From Chloroflexota bacterium (GTDB lineage Bacteria > Chloroflexota > DTOL01 > JACQYG01), in NCBI GenBank assembly GCA_016208345.1, contig JACQYG010000026.1, positions 1-7,877 on the forward strand: 7,877 nucleotides of DNA, read 5' to 3'. The notes under the pieces were generated by a model. That model was not told where the DNA came from. It did no database searches and was given only the letters and a program-made list of their open reading frames with translations. Numbering within the stretch: the stretch's first letter is position 1; each line of letters starts with the position of its first letter. Shown piece after piece: positions 5,123 to 7,877 of the stretch. Both the position numbers and the translations under genes were made by a program.

Positions 5123-6052
5123 ATGGCGATCATTCAAACCGAAGGTTTGACGAAGTACTACGGCCCCACTTTGGGAGTGGAAGACCTGTCCTTTCAAGTG
5201 GAGGAGGGGGAGGTCTTCGGCTTCCTGGGGCCTAACGGGGCAGGGAAGACCACCACGGTGCGGATGCTCTCCTGCCTCGTCGCGCCCACCCGCGGCCGAG
5301 CCAGCGTCAACGGCCACAGAATCGGCGTGGAGAACCAGGCCATCAGGCAGATCATCGGCATTCTCACCGAGTCGCCAGGCTTATACGAGAAGCTGTCCGC
5401 GTGGAAGAACCTGGACATCTATGCCCGCCTGTACGGGCTGTCTGGCCAACTGCGCGAAAAACAGGTCCGCCGCTATCTGGAAATGTTGGGCCTGTGGGAG
5501 CGCCGCAACGAAACCGTCGGCGAGTTCTCCAAGGGCATGAAGCAGAAGATGGCCATAGCCAGGGCCCTCATCCACGAGCCCAGGGTGCTCTTCCTGGACG
5601 AGCCCACGGCAGCCCTGGACCCGGAGGCGGCCAGGGTGGTTCGTCATTTCATAGCAGAGCTGAAAACTGAAGGGCGCACCATCCTTCTTTGCACCCACAA
5701 CCTGGACGAGGCCGACCGCCTGTGCGACCGCATCGGCGTTATGAAGCAGCATCTCATCCAGGTGGACACACCAGCCAACCTGCGCCAGCGGCTCTACGGC
5801 CGCAAGATAGTTGTTCATCTTAAGGCCTTGACCGAGCCCTTGGTCGCCGCAGTGCGGAGTCTGCCGTTCATCAAAAGCATTGAGAGGATAGACAACCAAC
5901 TGGTCATCGGCCTGGATAATCCGGAGGAGCAGAACCCAATTCTCGTCCTCAACCTGGTGCAAGCGGGTGGCCAGGTGCAATTCGTCAACGAGCTGAGGCA
6001 TTCCCTGGAAGAGGTGTACTTCAGCCTGATCGATGGAGGCAAAGCAGCATGA
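5123..6052 (+). CDS. ABC transporter ATP-binding protein (ABC-2 exporter type)
   Basis: A 309-residue cytoplasmic ATPase that would power the permease encoded next. Walker A GPNGAGKT is at 36-43, the signature loop reads FSKGM (135-139) in place of LSGGQ, Walker B is VLFLDEP (155-161) with catalytic Glu160, the D-loop includes ALD (164-166), and the switch His is His192. The position of the usual Q-loop Gln has ESPGLYEKLSA (83-93), a variant common in ABC-2-type ATPases. A C-terminal extension of about 90 residues follows the nucleotide-binding domain, as in drug, polysaccharide or antibiotic exporters of the NatA/CcmA type. The start is ATG 5123 with AAAGG about 9 bases upstream. Its TGA overlaps the permease start (ATGA at 6049-6052), so the two are translationally coupled. 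The substrate is unknown; the usual YtrA link would suggest export of a peptide antibiotic, a lipid or a stress compound. Confidence 0.93.
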   Translation: MAIIQTEGLTKYYGPTLGVEDLSFQVEEGEVFGFLGPNGAGKTTTVRMLSCLVAPTRGRASVNGHRIGVENQAIRQIIGILTESPGLYEKLSAWKNLDIYARLYGLSGQLREKQVRRYLEMLGLWERRNETVGEFSKGMKQKMAIARALIHEPRVLFLDEPTAALDPEAARVVRHFIAELKTEGRTILLCTHNLDEADRLCDRIGVMKQHLIQVDTPANLRQRLYGRKIVVHLKALTEPLVAAVRSLPFIKSIERIDNQLVIGLDNPEEQNPILVLNLVQAGGQVQFVNELRHSLEEVYFSLIDGGKAA

Positions 6053-6828
6053 ACCGGGTTCGCGTGATCATCGACAAAGAGTGGGCCGAGGTGCTCAAGA
6101 ACAAAATGATCCTGTACACCGCCGGGTTAATGCCCGCACTTTTCGTGGTCATCCCGTTGGTGATGCTATACATGACCAATAAAGAGAAAGGCTCTCTCCG
6201 GGGTATGGAGAGCATCACCTCCCTGCCGGCCTTCGCCGGCATGGACCCCAAAAGCGCGGCGCAGATCCTGCTGGTCAACCAGTTCATGTTCTATTTTCTC
6301 ATGATCCCGCTCATCGTGCCCATCTTCATTGCCTCCTACAGCATCATCGGGGAGAAGCAGCAGCGCAGCCTGGAGCCACTCCTGGCCACCCCCATCAGGG
6401 TCTGGGAGCTTTTGCTGGGCAAGGTGCTAGCGGCGGCGCTCCCGGCGGTAGCCCTTACCTGGTTAGCCTTCGCCGTCTACGCTGTCCTGGCCCGTTTCGT
6501 GGCCACCGATTTGGTATATGGAGTGATCGTGAGCCCCATGTGGCTTTTGGCCCTTATCGTTCTGGCGCCGTTGTTCACTGTGCTTTCGGTGAGCCTGGCG
6601 GTGATCATCTCCTCCCGGGTGAACGACGTGCGGCTGGCGGAGCAGATCGGCGGCCTCTTGGTGCTGCCTTTCGTAGCCGTCAGCATCGCGGCTACGGCGG
6701 GAAAGATACTCCTGGACTTCCAGATGTTCGCCCTGGGCGCCCTGGCCGTGGCCTTCCTGGATGTGGCCGTGGTTTACGTGGGGGCAAAGCTGTTCCAAAG
6801 AGAGACGATTTTGACCAAATGGAAGTGA
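6049..6828 (+). CDS. ABC-2 type transporter permease
   Basis: A 259-residue integral membrane protein with about six hydrophobic segments (approximately 22-42, 78-100, 118-148, 160-187, 198-214, 222-245). A charged N-terminus (IIDKEWAEVLKNK) is typical of ABC-2 permeases. The cytoplasmic coupling segment GEKQQRSLEPLLATPI (101-116) is the clearest family mark, including the acidic residue and the LLATP motif that contact the ATPase. The loop between the first two spans (about 43-77) is short, so no large extracytoplasmic domain is present. It overlaps the ATPase gene by four bases and would form a dimer with two ATPases. The final residues (LFQRETILTKWK) resemble the C-terminus of Na+-ATPase-like NatB permeases, but the transported substrate cannot be read from the sequence. 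Confidence 0.9.
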   Translation: MNRVRVIIDKEWAEVLKNKMILYTAGLMPALFVVIPLVMLYMTNKEKGSLRGMESITSLPAFAGMDPKSAAQILLVNQFMFYFLMIPLIVPIFIASYSIIGEKQQRSLEPLLATPIRVWELLLGKVLAAALPAVALTWLAFAVYAVLARFVATDLVYGVIVSPMWLLALIVLAPLFTVLSVSLAVIISSRVNDVRLAEQIGGLLVLPFVAVSIAATAGKILLDFQMFALGALAVAFLDVAVVYVGAKLFQRETILTKWK

Positions 6829-6840
6829 GGATGATGGTCA

Positions 6841-6868
6841 GAGGATAGGGGATAGGACGTAAGGGATA
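6841..6868 (+). repeat. G-rich degenerate heptamer array before the YhfC-like gene
   Basis: Four 7-base units in a row: GAGGATA (6841), GGGGATA (6848), GGACGTA (6855) and AGGGATA (6862), with a weaker fifth (AGAGGTT) that runs into the Shine-Dalgarno of the next gene. The array fills the 50-base gap between two co-directional genes. Its G-rich, period-7 character recalls the C-rich period-8 array at 3538-3587. Confidence 0.6.
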
Positions 6869-6878
6869 AGAGGTTGGG

Positions 6879-7655
6879 ATGCGGACGGATGCTTTGGTGG
6901 CACTGACAGCAATCTGTGTGGTTCTGGTGCCGGCGGTGGTGTATCTGCTATTAAGGTGGAAGACCGCCCTGAGGGCTATGCCCATGACCACCTGGCTGGG
7001 CATATACGCCGTAGCCGCAGCTCTATTTGCAATTCTTCTACCACGTAAGCATTGGGAGGCGGCCTTGATCCGGGCCTACCCCGCCAATTACCTGGCCTGG
7101 CTCGCCGCCCAGATGGACAACAGCTTCTGGGAGGAGCTGGGCAAGCTCCTGGCCCTGGCGTTGTTTGTCGCCTTAAGCGGCCCACTGCTGCACGAGCTTC
7201 TGCGGAGCCACCGAGAGGCCACGGCCCTGGGCTACTGGGCCGGGCTGACCTACGGCGTCGGCGAAGCTATCACCCTGGCCCTTTTGTTCATCAACCCTGG
7301 CTGGTCACAGGTCTTCGGCATGAATACGTTTATGCCTTACCTGGTGGGCTGGGGATACGTGTTCGAGCGCTTCTGGGCCATCCAACTGCACGGCGTCATG
7401 GGGTCGCTCATCGGCATCGGACTGTACGGCTTCTACGGGAAGGGCAGGAAGGTCGAGCTGCTCATCTACTTCGTGGTAGCCATGCTTTACCACGAGTTCG
7501 TGGACGGGATGGTAATTACACTCCAGTTCCTGCCGCAGCTCGCCGCCACGATCCAGCCTTTCCTGATCCTGTTAGTGCCCGTGGACGTAGCCATAGGCTA
7601 TTTGCTCTTGTTCTTTGCCTACCGCTGGAGTAGCAGGAAAGGCGAACCAGCATGA
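6879..7655 (+). CDS. Multi-pass YhfC/PrsW-like membrane protein, putative intramembrane protease
   Basis: A 258-residue protein with about seven to eight hydrophobic segments. Conserved polar residues lie in the membrane in PrsW/YhfC order: EELGK (85-89, the EExxK motif), YGVGEAI (125-131, Glu129), ERFWAIQLHG (163-172, His171) and YHEFVDG (204-210, His205 and Asp209). In PrsW these residues form the putative glutamic-protease active site that cleaves membrane anti-sigma factors. Whether this protein cleaves a substrate is unknown, and the match to YhfC or PrsW is by motif pattern only. The start is ATG 6879 with AAGAGG at 5 bases. It is in the same direction as the ABC exporter and overlaps the lipoprotein start by four bases, so the three are probably expressed together. 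Confidence 0.7.
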   Translation: MRTDALVALTAICVVLVPAVVYLLLRWKTALRAMPMTTWLGIYAVAAALFAILLPRKHWEAALIRAYPANYLAWLAAQMDNSFWEELGKLLALALFVALSGPLLHELLRSHREATALGYWAGLTYGVGEAITLALLFINPGWSQVFGMNTFMPYLVGWGYVFERFWAIQLHGVMGSLIGIGLYGFYGKGRKVELLIYFVVAMLYHEFVDGMVITLQFLPQLAATIQPFLILLVPVDVAIGYLLLFFAYRWSSRKGEPA

Positions 7656-7877
7656 AGTGGAAAGCTCTCGCAACAATGTCCCTCACACTGGGAATGGCGC
7701 TTGCCGCCTGTGGAGCTGAGCCGACCCGGCCATTGTCTTTTAGCGTTCCATGGCCGTACTTAGAACAGACCGAGTACGTCCTCTACGACAAAGACGGCAA
7801 GGAGATCGGCCAGACCACCTGGACCATCACCAAGGAGGGCGATACCTACATCCTGGGCGAGAAGACCAGGATCGGGT
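7652..7877 (+). CDS. Lipoprotein of unknown function, C-terminus outside window
   Basis: ATG 7652 overlaps the previous stop (ATGA), indicating coupled translation. The first 75 codons are in the window. Residues 1-20 form a lipoprotein signal: MKWK, a hydrophobic core, then the lipobox LAAC with Cys20 as the lipidated residue. The mature part starts GAEPTRPLSF and continues with YVLYDKDGKEIGQTTWTITK, alternating polar and hydrophobic residues as in beta-strand-rich, DUF3108-like proteins. It would be anchored on the outer face of the cytoplasmic membrane. A role as a partner of the exporter or as a substrate or sensor for the protease-like protein is inference from position alone. Confidence 0.8.
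   Translation, partial: MKWKALATMSLTLGMALAACGAEPTRPLSFSVPWPYLEQTEYVLYDKDGKEIGQTTWTITKEGDTYILGEKTRIG

Noticed and set aside
5357..5403. ABC ATPase lacking the Q-loop glutamine as a sign of inactivity
   Set aside because: Related ABC-2 ATPases often carry Glu or another residue at this point, and Walker A, Walker B Glu, signature and switch His are all intact.
5381..6001. Minus-strand frame opposite the ABC ATPase (206 codons)
   Set aside because: It lies wholly antisense to a complete ABC ATPase with all motifs and shows no recognisable domain.
1..7877. CRISPR arrays, tRNA or rRNA genes, insertion sequences
   Set aside because: No regularly spaced long direct repeats, cloverleaf sequence, rRNA-like segment, transposase motif or terminal inverted repeats with target duplication were seen on either strand.

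Overview
The window is GC-rich with tightly packed bacterial genes and several TTG starts. The gene set (PASTA Ser/Thr kinase beside a RodZ-like HTH protein, a YtrA-type GntR regulator with an ABC-2 exporter, a slipin, a YhfC/PrsW-like membrane protein) and the G-rich short-period intergenic repeats suggest Chloroflexota, perhaps Anaerolineae-like. That assignment is inference; the window holds no rRNA, tRNA or other phylogenetic marker.

Left block, minus strand (1-2736). A candidate promoter at 2708-2736 would drive three closely spaced genes: a YesL/DUF624-like membrane protein (about 2663-2111, with an apparent frameshift near 2267), a PASTA-domain membrane Ser/Thr kinase (2097-409, TTG start), and a RodZ-like HTH_25 protein (378 to beyond base 1, C-terminus outside the window). 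The kinase and the RodZ-like protein suggest signalling linked to cell wall or cell shape.

Middle (2737-3768). A divergent extended -10 promoter (2770-2797) and a leader of about 78 nt with three small hairpins precede a P-loop (AAA_33, polynucleotide-kinase-like) ATPase at 2882-3478, also with a TTG start. A non-coding stretch of about 290 nt follows. It holds a small hairpin, a C-rich array with 8-nt spacing, and a strong promoter with an almost perfect 22-bp palindromic operator next to its -10.

Right block, plus strand (3769-7877). The operator-controlled promoter reads into a broken YtrA-type GntR repressor: its first ~40 and last ~36 residues survive in different frames and the DNA-recognition part is missing. 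Next come a slipin/SPFH membrane protein (4087-5037), an ABC ATPase (5123-6052), its ABC-2 permease (6049-6828, ATGA overlap), a multi-pass YhfC/PrsW-like putative intramembrane protease (6879-7655), and a lipoprotein that runs off the window (7652 onward, ATGA overlap). The order suggests one transcription unit for a membrane-stress or export system whose own repressor has been lost. The most notable points are the regulator with an intact operator but no recognition helix, the linkage of SPFH protein, exporter, protease-like protein and lipoprotein, and the two short-period intergenic repeats.
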